Below, piece after piece: positions 1 through 6,088 of a stretch of DNA of 6,088 nucleotides. The notes beneath the pieces are model-generated. The model was given only the letters and a program-made list of their open reading frames with translations, was not told the DNA's origin and searched no databases. Numbering within the stretch: the stretch's first letter is position 1; the number at the start of each line of letters is the position of its first letter. Source of the DNA: an uncultured Schwartzia sp. (GTDB lineage Bacteria > Bacillota > Negativicutes > Selenomonadales > Selenomonadaceae). Made by a program: the position numbers and the translations under genes. Where the stretch lies: assembly GCA_905373705.1 (NCBI GenBank), contig CAJPUA010000064.1, positions 1 to 6,088 on the forward strand. Reading direction: 5' to 3'.

Positions 1-1137
1 AGTGACGCGGCGGACGAGAAGGTGGCAAACTCGCTGGCTAAGCAGTTCGAGTATGCCGGCGACAGAAATAAGATTCAAGACCATAGAATTCAGGGGCTTT
101 CCTTGAGCGCGCTTATCGCTGACGGAATGACGTCGTCTTCTAAGAGGTACAATATCCTCATGGGAGCGGACGGGACATCCGAAAGCGTCACACCGTTTGT
201 GTCTAACGTTGAGTACGGCGATTACGAAACGATGGTCATGCAGAGCACGAAAGGAGCGATGACCTCCTCGGCGATGGTCTGGCGCAACGAGATGAACGAC
301 CTCATGAAGCGCATGGGCGATCTGCGCCTCTCGCCGCAGGATATGGGCGGCTGGGTCCGCTTCTATAAGGGCCGCACGTCGAGCGACAAGGATAAAGCAT
401 CTTTCCGCATGAATTACACCACCATTCAGGCCGGATACGACTGGAAGGCAGGCAAGGATTGGCGGGTCGGCATCGCAGGCAGCTACATGAAGGGCAGCTC
501 GACTTATGCCACCGGCAGCGGCGACAATAAGGCCGGGAACTTCGCCGTGTACGGTACCTGGACAGGATCGCGCGGCCAGTACGTTGATCTCATCGCCAAG
601 GTAGGGCGTATGGCGAACGAATTCACGGCCTCTAACGCTTGGGGCAGCGTCACCGCTGCGGGGGATTACCATACCTGGGGCGAATCCATCTCCGCTGAAT
701 ACGGGCGGCGTTTCCATACGGACGGCAGCTTCTTCTTCGAGCCGCAGGTGGAATTCTCTCTTGGCCGCTTGAACAGCGCCGACTACGATATGACCTCAAA
801 CGGTTACGGTACGCTCCATATCAAGCAGAGCGGCATTACGAGCGCCATCGGACGCCTCGGCATCGCCTTCGGGCAGGAAACGGCACGGTCGACGTGGTTC
901 GTTAAAGCGTCGCTCTACCATGAATTTGCCGGAGATATGGAATCGACATGGGAAGTTGCCGGGTATCCGACGAAATACACCCGCCAGGAGGGCAAAGACA
1001 CTTGGATCGGCCTCCAGCTGGGCGGTACGGTGAAGCTAAACGACAGCCTCAGCCTCTACGGCACGTTCGAGAAGACCTTCGGCGGCGACATCAAGACCGA
1101 TTGGCGCGTCGACGCCGGGCTTCGCTGGAGCTTCTGA
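1..1137 (+). CDS. Autotransporter, C-terminal part: end of passenger plus outer-membrane beta-barrel (5' end outside window)
   Basis: This is the 3' end of a type V (autotransporter) secretion gene; 378 codons are visible. The frame is open from base 1, so the GTG at 22 is an internal Val and not a start. Residues about 12-50 are the end of the passenger (LAKQFEYAG ... LIADGMTSSS). They match the junction block found three times in the large gene downstream. Residues about 76-106 look like the helix that sits inside the barrel pore (YETMVMQ ... AMTSSAMVWR ... LMKRMGDLR). From GGWVRFYKG (about residue 116) to the end, roughly 263 residues alternate polar and hydrophobic positions with many aromatics, the usual size of an autotransporter beta-domain (PF03797 type). 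The protein ends VDAGLRWSF; a terminal Phe is the signal recognised by the BAM assembly machinery. The barrel anchors in the outer membrane and exports the passenger to the surface. The passenger's role cannot be read from this remnant. Family call is secure; ligand and substrate are unknown. Confidence 0.93.
   Translation, partial: SDAADEKVANSLAKQFEYAGDRNKIQDHRIQGLSLSALIADGMTSSSKRYNILMGADGTSESVTPFVSNVEYGDYETMVMQSTKGAMTSSAMVWRNEMNDLMKRMGDLRLSPQDMGGWVRFYKGRTSSDKDKASFRMNYTTIQAGYDWKAGKDWRVGIAGSYMKGSSTYATGSGDNKAGNFAVYGTWTGSRGQYVDLIAKVGRMANEFTASNAWGSVTAAGDYHTWGESISAEYGRRFHTDGSFFFEPQVEFSLGRLNSADYDMTSNGYGTLHIKQSGITSAIGRLGIAFGQETARSTWFVKASLYHEFAGDMESTWEVAGYPTKYTRQEGKDTWIGLQLGGTVKLNDSLSLYGTFEKTFGGDIKTDWRVDAGLRWSF
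34..129 (+). repeat. Passenger junction block of gene 1, paralogous to the three copies in the large downstream gene
   Basis: The encoded segment begins LAKQFEYAG and ends ALIADGM, followed by TSSSK. In the downstream gene the equivalents are LANKLYYEK...AELLEGM, LAKKLAYNG...VEIADGL and LAKKLTYKD...VEIAEDL, with 20-22 residues from block start to the VEIA position against 25 here. The similarity is at protein level; the DNA copies are diverged. In gene 1 this is the last passenger block before the translocator, which shows where such a block sits relative to a barrel. Confidence 0.75.
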
Positions 1138-1151
1138 CGCTAAAAAGATGA

Positions 1152-1190
1152 CGGCGACGCGGCGGATTCAGCGCCGCGCCGCCGAAATTC
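1152..1190 (+). terminator. Probable intrinsic terminator after the first autotransporter gene
   Basis: Bases 1152-1164 (CGGCGACGCGGCG) pair with 1172-1184 (CGCCGCGCCGCCG) across a 7-base loop (1165-1171). This gives a 13-position, almost all G-C stem with one A-C mismatch (1157/1179). It lies 14 bases after the stop codon and is followed by AAATTCTTTG, only a weak U-tract. The upstream flank TAAAAAGATGA would give a T-rich tail on the opposite strand, so the hairpin could act in both directions, although no minus-strand gene is seen. No firm promoter is visible in the rest of the 1138-1322 gap. Confidence 0.6.
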
Positions 1191-1306
1191 TTTGACCGAG
1201 GCGAAGAGCGGAGAAAAGGGCAGAAATATAAAAAGAGAATATCGATGACTGAGAAAAATTCAACAAGCTGATGACAAAGGTTTGAAGCGAAAACGACACG
1301 GAAGAA

Positions 1307-1314
1307 AAGGAAGG
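1307..1314 (+). promoter_or_regulatory. Ribosome binding site of the ompH-like gene
   Basis: AAGGAAGG ends 8 bases before the ATG at 1323, a near-ideal Shine-Dalgarno sequence and spacing. A second ATG follows directly at 1326, so the protein may begin MMK or MK; the spacing suits either (8 or 11 bases). The site fixes the start of the chaperone gene to this pair of codons. Confidence 0.8.
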
Positions 1315-1322
1315 CGGATGAC

Positions 1323-1754
1323 ATGATGAAGCGATTTTTTCTGGCGGCGGCTATAGCGGTCGCCTCTCTCTTTACTTTGGCGGGCGAGCCCGTAGTTGTA
1401 AGCGCCGCGGAGGCGACCGTCGGCTATATCGATATGGATGCGGTCTTTGAAGCTTGCCCCGGGACGAACGAGGCGGCTACGGAGCTTCGCCAGCTTCAGG
1501 CGCAGCTCCAGCAGGAATTTGAAGAGAAATCCCCGGAGCTTGAGGACAGCGAGAAGGCGAAGCTGGAGCAGGAGCTCAACGCGAAGCTCGCGAAGCGCCA
1601 GCAGGAGCTGATGGATCCCATCCAGCGGCGCGTTATCCGCGCCGTCAAACGCGTGGCGCAGGAACAGGGAATCTCCCAAGTCATAAAGGCGGAGCTTATC
1701 CTTTACGGAGGAAAAGATCTGACAAAGGACGTTATCGCCGCGGTGAAGGAGTAG
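1323..1754 (+). CDS. OmpH/Skp-family periplasmic chaperone
   Basis: This 143-residue protein has a classic Sec signal peptide: basic MMKR, hydrophobic core FFLAAAIAVASLFTLAG, and probable cleavage after VSA (residues 26-28), leaving about 115 mature residues. The mature part starts with the beta-strand motif VGYIDMDAVFEACPG (residues 33-47), typical of the OmpH/Skp family. It continues into a long, charged Glu/Lys/Gln-rich helix pair (about 50-115) predicted to form coiled-coil tentacles, and ends with the family's second strand motif (LILYGGKDLTKDVI, about 126-139). Skp-like proteins form trimers that hold unfolded outer-membrane proteins in the periplasm on their way to the BAM complex. The precursor is shorter than E. 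coli Skp (161 residues), mainly in the helical arms. A single Cys (45) is present; it is not placed as a lipobox. The gene lies between two autotransporter genes, which fits a chaperone with local clients. I give no symbol because ompH and skp are both used for this family. Confidence 0.93.
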   Translation: MMKRFFLAAAIAVASLFTLAGEPVVVSAAEATVGYIDMDAVFEACPGTNEAATELRQLQAQLQQEFEEKSPELEDSEKAKLEQELNAKLAKRQQELMDPIQRRVIRAVKRVAQEQGISQVIKAELILYGGKDLTKDVIAAVKE

Positions 1755-1809
1755 GCTATAGCGTTGGCCGAGGTTCGCAGGGGGGAGCGGGATTCTGTTT
1801 TGTCGTGAG

Positions 1810-1830
1810 AAGGAAAGGGGAAATAGGGAG
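1810..1830 (+). promoter_or_regulatory. Purine-rich leader with two imperfect ribosome binding sites for the large gene
   Basis: Upstream of the ATG at 1833 the sequence is almost pure purine. AAGGAAAGGGG (1810-1820) ends 12 bases before the start, rather far, and AGGGAG (1825-1830) ends only 2 bases before it, too close. An in-frame TAG at 1824-1826 excludes a start further upstream, and no ATG, GTG or TTG occurs in frame again until after the signal peptide. The start at 1833 therefore stands despite the unusual spacing. The 78-base gap after the ompH-like stop has no terminator-like hairpin. Confidence 0.5.
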
Positions 1831-1832
1831 CT

Positions 1833-4800
1833 ATGGTTAAAATAAGCAGGGGAAGGCTCTCGGGAGCGGTCGCGCTGGCCATCCTGCAGGCACTGGCGTG
1901 GGGCGGCAGGGCGTCGGCGGCGCAGACGAAAACGGAGTTTTCCGAGCAAATGACGTCGGAAGCTTCCGGGGAGTACGTTGACGGCGGCGTGGCCGAAGCG
2001 GGGAAAAACGTCTATACCTTTACGAAGGACACGACGATTACCGTTGATAAGCCGGGGACTTATGGCGCTTATAGCGTCCGCGCCCCGAAATTCCAGAAGG
2101 GCGTCACGATAGAAGCGCTGACGAACACGATCACGATTAACTCAGGTATTAAGGACGCGATGGAGGATCCAACGAATCCATCCTATATGTACGGCATTTA
2201 CGGTCAGTCGGGAGAGGGGATCATCAAGGTCAAAGAACTCAAGATCAACCTTGATGGGGCGCGTGACGGTAAGCCGGACGTCTATGACGGCACGGCGTTT
2301 CATGTCGGGGCAAAGTACACGGTTACCGGGAAACTGTCGATCCACGGGAAAAACCTCACCCGGGATTTCGTGGGGATATCCGCGGACAGGGACGGCGATT
2401 TCAAGCATACCGGGGATCTCGAAGTGACTTATGAGAATCTGCCGAAAGATATTTACGCGATCAGCAATGAAGGCGGTAAAGTTTCCATCAATGTGGAGAG
2501 CGGCGTTGTGGAAACGGGGCATACGGTTAAACTGGACGGTTCCATTCGCGCCGAGGGCGAGACGGATTTGGCGCTGGACAACGCGCAATCCTTTCTGAAA
2601 GGGAAAATCGTAGGCAGCTTTTGGGGTGATCCTTCAAAAGCCAATCTATATCTGCAAAACGGCGCGCAATGGATCCACCAGTCTCCCTTTCAGCCGGATA
2701 AAAACAGCGACGTTCTAAAACTGGTCGGAGGAAGCTCGGAGAGTGGCAAGGGCTATATCCTTCCCTCCGATGATACGGATATCGTGATTCATAATTACAG
2801 CGGTCATACGCGTGCTTACTGGGCGCATGAGGCGGATACCCCGACGGTGCTAAGTGGGGGAACCATTCGGATCAAAGACGCGCAAGCGAATAGTGTCTTC
2901 TATTTAGCGACGAGCCGCGACGGGGTGACGGCCGCTAACGAAGAGGCCGTGCTGAATGCCTTAGCGAATAAGCTTTATTATGAAAAACTTACCGAGGATG
3001 AGAATAATACGAACCTTACCGCGAAGGCGGAGCTTTTGGAAGGGATGGTCAATTCTTCGGTTGCTAAGACGGTTGATGCCCGATTTGATAAAAAGACGGG
3101 GCGCGCTTTTTATACGGCGACGACGCCGCAGTCCGTTGACAGCTTCACAGATACGCTCACCGGGGACGCGGCGACGGATCAGGCCTATATCGACGGTCAT
3201 GTCCGGCGCAGTGACGGCAGCTATGTGTTCACCATGGGAAGGACGACGATCACAACGACGGATAAAGCCGCCGTCGCCGCGACGAGCGCGGCTGAGCTCG
3301 ATCTTCGCAATAACGACATGGAGGTAGCCGCGACCGGGAGCAGTGCCGGGATCCTTTCAGGGCTGTCGGCTTCCGGGGCAAGCGCGAATCTTTCCCTGGC
3401 GGGGGTTCATGCGCTTTCCGTGACGGCAGAGAACAGCGCTGACGGAAAAGCGGCGGCCGGTATTTTGGCGGCAAACGGCGGGACGGTGCATATCGAGAAT
3501 GCGTCGGGCGTTCTCAAACTCTTCGCTAACGCGAAAGCGACAGAGGATACGGCGGGTATCATCGCGAAGGATGCGTCCACGGTCACGATAGACGGTATTG
3601 TGGAGATAGAAGCGGACGGCGACGAGCTGGAGGACGTGAGCCAGAAGAAGAATAAAGGCGCCAAACAGGGGATCTTGCTCCATGGTGCAACGGTAGATCT
3701 GGGCGGCGGGACAATCAAGGCGATAAACGGCGCTAGTATCGCCCGACTTGAAGATGCAAACACCACTCTCAATATTAACGTAAAAAATGGCGACGCCGGG
3801 AAATATAAGACAACGCTGATCGGCGATGTTGTGAATAACGCTGCGAACGCCGCCGTTGCGATCGGTTTGGGCAAGGATTCCACGTGGGACGGAAATTATG
3901 TGGCAAAGGAAGGCATAGAGCCCGCGTTGAATGTCTACCTGAAAGACGGCGGCACATGGAGCGGGAAATCGACCGCTCCGATCGAGCTTTTGAAAATGAG
4001 CGGGGAGAGCGTCTGGAACAACACGGGAACCGCCGTTGTTAAGCGTTACGCCGGCGATACGGCGAATAACCTTATCGACATGCAGAAGACCGATGCGAAT
4101 CAGCCGATGACGATCGATCATTTTTCGGGAAAAGCTGTCTTTACCTACGCCCGTGATAAAGATACGCCGACGACAGTCCTTGGCAGTCGCCTGATTATCG
4201 ATCAGGCGGCTGCCGGGAGCGAGATCGTTCTGCGGACGGATGCGACGGGCTTGGATCTCCAAAGTACCGCAATCGGGGTACAGAATATAAATAATATGGT
4301 GCTCGAATCACTGGCGAAGAAGCTCGCCTATAACGGCGCGCGCCGCGGCGAGGCGGAAAATCTGAAAGCGTCGGTGGAGATTGCCGACGGGTTGACGACT
4401 TCGGCGAAAACCTTGAAGATTGCACCGATTACCTACGACCCGACGACCGGCGAGGGGATCTATCACTACGACAAGCCGCAGTGGGATCCCGCGGAGACCG
4501 GCCATTATGATCAGCCGATTACGGGGAAAGCGAGCACGGATCAGTATTGGACGGTTAAGGGGATTTTGAAGGACGGCGTGTACAGGTTCACGAAGGACAG
4601 CGAGATTATCTCCGGGCTTAATAAATTTGAGGGCGGCCCGTGGAAAGGGGAGTACAGCGCGGTCATTGACGCCTGCTCCACCAGTCCGGTGACGACGATT
4701 GATTTAAATAACCATAATCTCACCATTCGTACCGAAGGCAAAGGGGCGGGCGGTATGATCGGGATTATGGCTACGGGCCTCGCCGCCAACAAGCCGCTAG

Positions 4801-6088
4801 GCGTCGTGGAGATCAAGAATGCCGGAGCTATAAGCATCACTTCCGTAGAGCATGGAGGCGGGTATGGCACGCCGCTCTTCGTCAACGGCGGAGGAAAAAT
4901 TATTATCCATAACGGCGGGGAGAACCAAGAGCAAAAGGTTCTTACCCTGCGTTCCATCAATAAAGATAATAAGCGTTCCACAGGGATGAAAACAATGAAT
5001 GGGACGAACGGCGTACGCTCCCAAATCATCATCGACGGATTGGTGGACATCGAGGTAGGGGGAACGAATCCGCAACCGGATACGGATATCGAGGGGATCA
5101 GCAACGTCGCCTCAACGATCAGCATCGGCGGCGGCAAGGTTAAGGTCACCGGCGACGGCGTTTGGGCGATTCGCTCTTACGGGGAATTTGTCAGCCAAAA
5201 TAAAGGCTGCGTTTACTTCAACGCGATTCACGATGGGGTAGAAGGTGCAGCCACGGGCAGTGGAAAGAACAAGGCGATCATCGAGGGCGGCATTGGCATA
5301 TCTGGGGCTATGGGCCTGCGAGGGAGCATTAACGTCGGCTTCGGCACGCCGGATTCCTATTACAAGGGAGATATTATCAGCTCCGGTTGGAATAACGAGG
5401 GAGAAGTCAATCTGTGGTTCACGCGCGGATCCGAGTGGACGGGCAATAATAAGTCGACAGGCGGCAGCACGAACGTTTACATGGACGGCGCGACCTGGAC
5501 AGGGCTATCGTCGCAGACGGAGAATTATCTGCTGGAATTGAAGAACGGTTCTCTCTGGAAGAATACGGGAACGAGCGGGCTTGGAACGCTGCGGACAGAA
5601 GGGGACAAGAACGTCCTTGATATGACGGCGGACACGGCGGGGGATGTCAATATCGAAAATTACAGCGGACAGCTCACGGCGTATTACGCGCACGATCCGC
5701 TGAATCCGACGATGATTAAAGGCGGTAACATTACGATCAACAAGGCGGAGGCGGGCAGCCAGATCACCTTACGGACAAACCGTACCGGAATCGGCTTGAC
5801 GGTCACCCCGAAGATCAACGCCGTTTTCGAGGCGTTGGCGAAAAAACTTACCTATAAGGATTGGCAGAACAACGGAGGAAATCTTACCGGTCGGGTAGAG
5901 ATCGCCGAGGATCTTCTGCTTTCTTCAGAAACGATCCAGAGCGGCAGGATCGATTTTCAAGCATCCGGGAGCGGCGAGGGCCGCTTAGAGGCGGGGTCGA
6001 CGGCGCCGGGCGGCGTCATAGATCAAGTAGTCACGGCGCAGGTCACCGGAGAAAATACGATCACCGAGAATACGATGTTTGAAGTCAC
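1833..6088 (+). CDS. Giant autotransporter-type surface protein, N-terminal 1418 residues (3' end outside window)
   Basis: An uninterrupted frame runs from ATG 1833 to the window edge (1418 codons plus two bases). Residues 1-29 form a Sec signal peptide: basic start MVKISRGR, hydrophobic core LSGAVALAILQALAWGG, cleavage after ASA. Mature residues 30-47 are a short lead-in. Three tandem modules follow (48-451, 452-906, about 907-1394). Each has an opening Y-x-F-T block, many short strands rich in Gly, Asn, Asp, Thr and Val typical of a right-handed beta-helix, regularly spaced Trp, an NYSG/HFSG block, and a LAxKLxY...VEIA block. The same last block precedes the barrel of the upstream gene, so this is very probably an autotransporter passenger whose barrel lies downstream. 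No catalytic motif (for instance subtilisin-like GTS or a GDSL lipase), RGD or LPXTG motif was seen. An adhesin or other surface-contact role is an inference from architecture only. Only two Cys occur (948, 1126). The alternative is a secreted beta-helix protein without a barrel, which the missing 3' end would decide. Confidence 0.92.
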   Translation, partial: MVKISRGRLSGAVALAILQALAWGGRASAAQTKTEFSEQMTSEASGEYVDGGVAEAGKNVYTFTKDTTITVDKPGTYGAYSVRAPKFQKGVTIEALTNTITINSGIKDAMEDPTNPSYMYGIYGQSGEGIIKVKELKINLDGARDGKPDVYDGTAFHVGAKYTVTGKLSIHGKNLTRDFVGISADRDGDFKHTGDLEVTYENLPKDIYAISNEGGKVSINVESGVVETGHTVKLDGSIRAEGETDLALDNAQSFLKGKIVGSFWGDPSKANLYLQNGAQWIHQSPFQPDKNSDVLKLVGGSSESGKGYILPSDDTDIVIHNYSGHTRAYWAHEADTPTVLSGGTIRIKDAQANSVFYLATSRDGVTAANEEAVLNALANKLYYEKLTEDENNTNLTAKAELLEGMVNSSVAKTVDARFDKKTGRAFYTATTPQSVDSFTDTLTGDAATDQAYIDGHVRRSDGSYVFTMGRTTITTTDKAAVAATSAAELDLRNNDMEVAATGSSAGILSGLSASGASANLSLAGVHALSVTAENSADGKAAAGILAANGGTVHIENASGVLKLFANAKATEDTAGIIAKDASTVTIDGIVEIEADGDELEDVSQKKNKGAKQGILLHGATVDLGGGTIKAINGASIARLEDANTTLNINVKNGDAGKYKTTLIGDVVNNAANAAVAIGLGKDSTWDGNYVAKEGIEPALNVYLKDGGTWSGKSTAPIELLKMSGESVWNNTGTAVVKRYAGDTANNLIDMQKTDANQPMTIDHFSGKAVFTYARDKDTPTTVLGSRLIIDQAAAGSEIVLRTDATGLDLQSTAIGVQNINNMVLESLAKKLAYNGARRGEAENLKASVEIADGLTTSAKTLKIAPITYDPTTGEGIYHYDKPQWDPAETGHYDQPITGKASTDQYWTVKGILKDGVYRFTKDSEIISGLNKFEGGPWKGEYSAVIDACSTSPVTTIDLNNHNLTIRTEGKGAGGMIGIMATGLAANKPLGVVEIKNAGAISITSVEHGGGYGTPLFVNGGGKIIIHNGGENQEQKVLTLRSINKDNKRSTGMKTMNGTNGVRSQIIIDGLVDIEVGGTNPQPDTDIEGISNVASTISIGGGKVKVTGDGVWAIRSYGEFVSQNKGCVYFNAIHDGVEGAATGSGKNKAIIEGGIGISGAMGLRGSINVGFGTPDSYYKGDIISSGWNNEGEVNLWFTRGSEWTGNNKSTGGSTNVYMDGATWTGLSSQTENYLLELKNGSLWKNTGTSGLGTLRTEGDKNVLDMTADTAGDVNIENYSGQLTAYYAHDPLNPTMIKGGNITINKAEAGSQITLRTNRTGIGLTVTPKINAVFEALAKKLTYKDWQNNGGNLTGRVEIAEDLLLSSETIQSGRIDFQASGSGEGRLEAGSTAPGGVIDQVVTAQVTGENTITENTMFEV
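1974..3185 (+). repeat. Passenger module 1 of the large gene (residues 48-451)
   Basis: This is the first and shortest copy, about 404 residues. It opens YVDGGV followed by VYTFTKDTTI (from residue 60). The beta-helix-like stretch leads to NLYLQNGAQW (271-280). The Trp ladder is incomplete: W264 and W280 are present, while the third position seen in the other modules has no Trp. NYSGHTRAYWAHEADTPT starts at residue 321, LANKLYYEK at 377 and AELLEGM at 399. A linker with FDKKTGRAFY and TGDAATDQAY leads into module 2; the latter matches TGKASTDQYW at the end of module 2. Confidence 0.75.
3186..4550 (+). repeat. Passenger module 2 of the large gene (residues 452-906)
   Basis: This second copy is about 455 residues. 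It opens YIDGHV followed by SYVFTMGRTTI (from 463). Within the beta-helix, TVTIDGIVEIEADG parallels IIIDGLVDIEVGG in module 3. The Trp ladder is STWDG (W685), NVYLKDGGTWSG (W709) and SVWNNTG (W728). HFSGKAVFTYARDKDTPT starts at 763, LAKKLAYNG at 827 and VEIADGL at 848. The linker that follows is rich in Tyr, Pro and His (ITYDPTTGEGIYHYDKPQW) and resembles a flexible spacer between beta-helix segments. Confidence 0.78.
4551..6014 (+). repeat. Passenger module 3 of the large gene (residues 907 to about 1394)
   Basis: This is the longest copy, about 488 residues. It opens TVKGILKDG followed by VYRFTKDSEI (from 916). The beta-helix part is longer than in the other modules and contains both Cys residues of the protein (948, 1126). 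The Trp ladder is RGSEWTG (W1202), DGATWTG (W1222) and NGSLWKN (W1242). NYSGQLTAYYAHDPLNPT starts at 1276, LAKKLTYKD at 1335 and VEIAEDL at 1355. After about residue 1395 a segment beginning VIDQVV resembles the module openings YVDGGV/YIDGHV. A fourth module or the approach to the barrel may start there; the window ends too soon to tell. The end coordinate is approximate. Confidence 0.75.
5409..5570 (+). repeat. Tryptophan ladder with exact 20-residue period in module 3
   Basis: Trp codons at 5436, 5496 and 5556 are exactly 60 bases apart (W1202, W1222, W1242). Each sits in the context (R/D/N)G(S/A)xW(T/K)(G/N). The preceding strands NLWFTRG, NVYMDG and LLELKNG also correspond. A period near 20 residues fits successive turns of a beta-helix with stacked aromatic side chains; the structural reading is inference, the spacing is observed. 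The equivalent Trp residues are 685, 709 and 728 in module 2 and 264 and 280 in module 1. Confidence 0.7.

Noticed and set aside
22..24. GTG as start of the first coding region
   Set aside because: The frame is open to base 1, there is no ribosome binding site, and the protein from here would lack a signal peptide; it would begin in the middle of a junction block.
1192..1197. TTGACC as a -35 promoter element for the ompH-like gene
   Set aside because: No -10 element lies at 16-18 bases; the only TATAAA (1227-1232) is 29 bases away. The pairing is not convincing.
1318..1326. Two-codon reading frame ATG ACA TGA overlapping the ompH-like start
   Set aside because: Its spacing to the Shine-Dalgarno sequence is only 3 bases, and such minimal frames arise easily by chance in GATGACATGATG.
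3357..4262. 301-codon open frame on the minus strand, with others at 4541-5149, 1260-1949 and 2142-2588
   Set aside because: They lie opposite the large + strand gene, except 1260-1949, which mostly lies opposite the ompH-like gene. They show no signal peptide or recognisable motif, have low-complexity Arg/Pro/Ser composition, and are the expected antisense by-product of GC-rich codon use.
5861..6082. 73-codon + strand frame starting with TTG
   Set aside because: It overlaps the large gene in another frame, has Arg/Gly/Ser-rich shadow composition, and has no ribosome binding site.
1..6088. CRISPR arrays, insertion sequences, tRNA or rRNA genes
   Set aside because: I saw no short direct repeat array with spacers, no transposase-like frame or terminal inverted repeats, and no RNA gene signatures; intergenic space is only 185 and 78 bases.

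Overview
The window holds three genes, all on the + strand, and reads as a surface-protein locus of a bacterium with an outer membrane. From left to right they are the 3' end of an autotransporter gene (1-1137), a small periplasmic chaperone of the OmpH/Skp family (1323-1754), and the 5' part of a second, very large autotransporter-type gene. The last gene starts at 1833 and is still open at the right edge (1418 complete codons, no stop). The long open frames on the opposite strand and in other frames are shadows of these genes.

Organism: the outer-membrane beta-barrel and the Skp-like chaperone show a diderm. The base composition is moderately GC-rich (judged by eye). The wording of the passenger repeats and of the OmpH protein resembles what I recall from diderm Firmicutes (Negativicutes such as Selenomonas, Dialister or Megasphaera relatives), with Synergistota as an alternative. 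This is an inference from memory, not a search result.

Layout: the first gene ends with a translocator barrel closed by a terminal Phe and is followed by a GC-rich hairpin that probably terminates its transcript. The ompH-like gene follows with a good Shine-Dalgarno site. The giant gene starts 78 bases after the ompH stop with no terminator visible between them, so the two may be co-transcribed. The arrangement suggests that a chaperone for unfolded outer-membrane proteins is made together with a large client.

The main point of interest is the giant gene. After a signal peptide, its product consists of three long, diverged tandem modules (about 404, 455 and 488 residues). Each module runs in the same order: an opening 'G-x-Y-x-F-T' block, a beta-helix-like stretch, a ladder of regularly spaced tryptophans, an 'NYSG...AYYAHD...PT' block, and a 'LAxKLxY...VEIAxGL' block. 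The last block also occurs in the first gene directly before its barrel, so the two genes are paralogous and built from the same parts. The real 3' end of the giant gene, presumably encoding a barrel like that of gene 1, lies outside the window.
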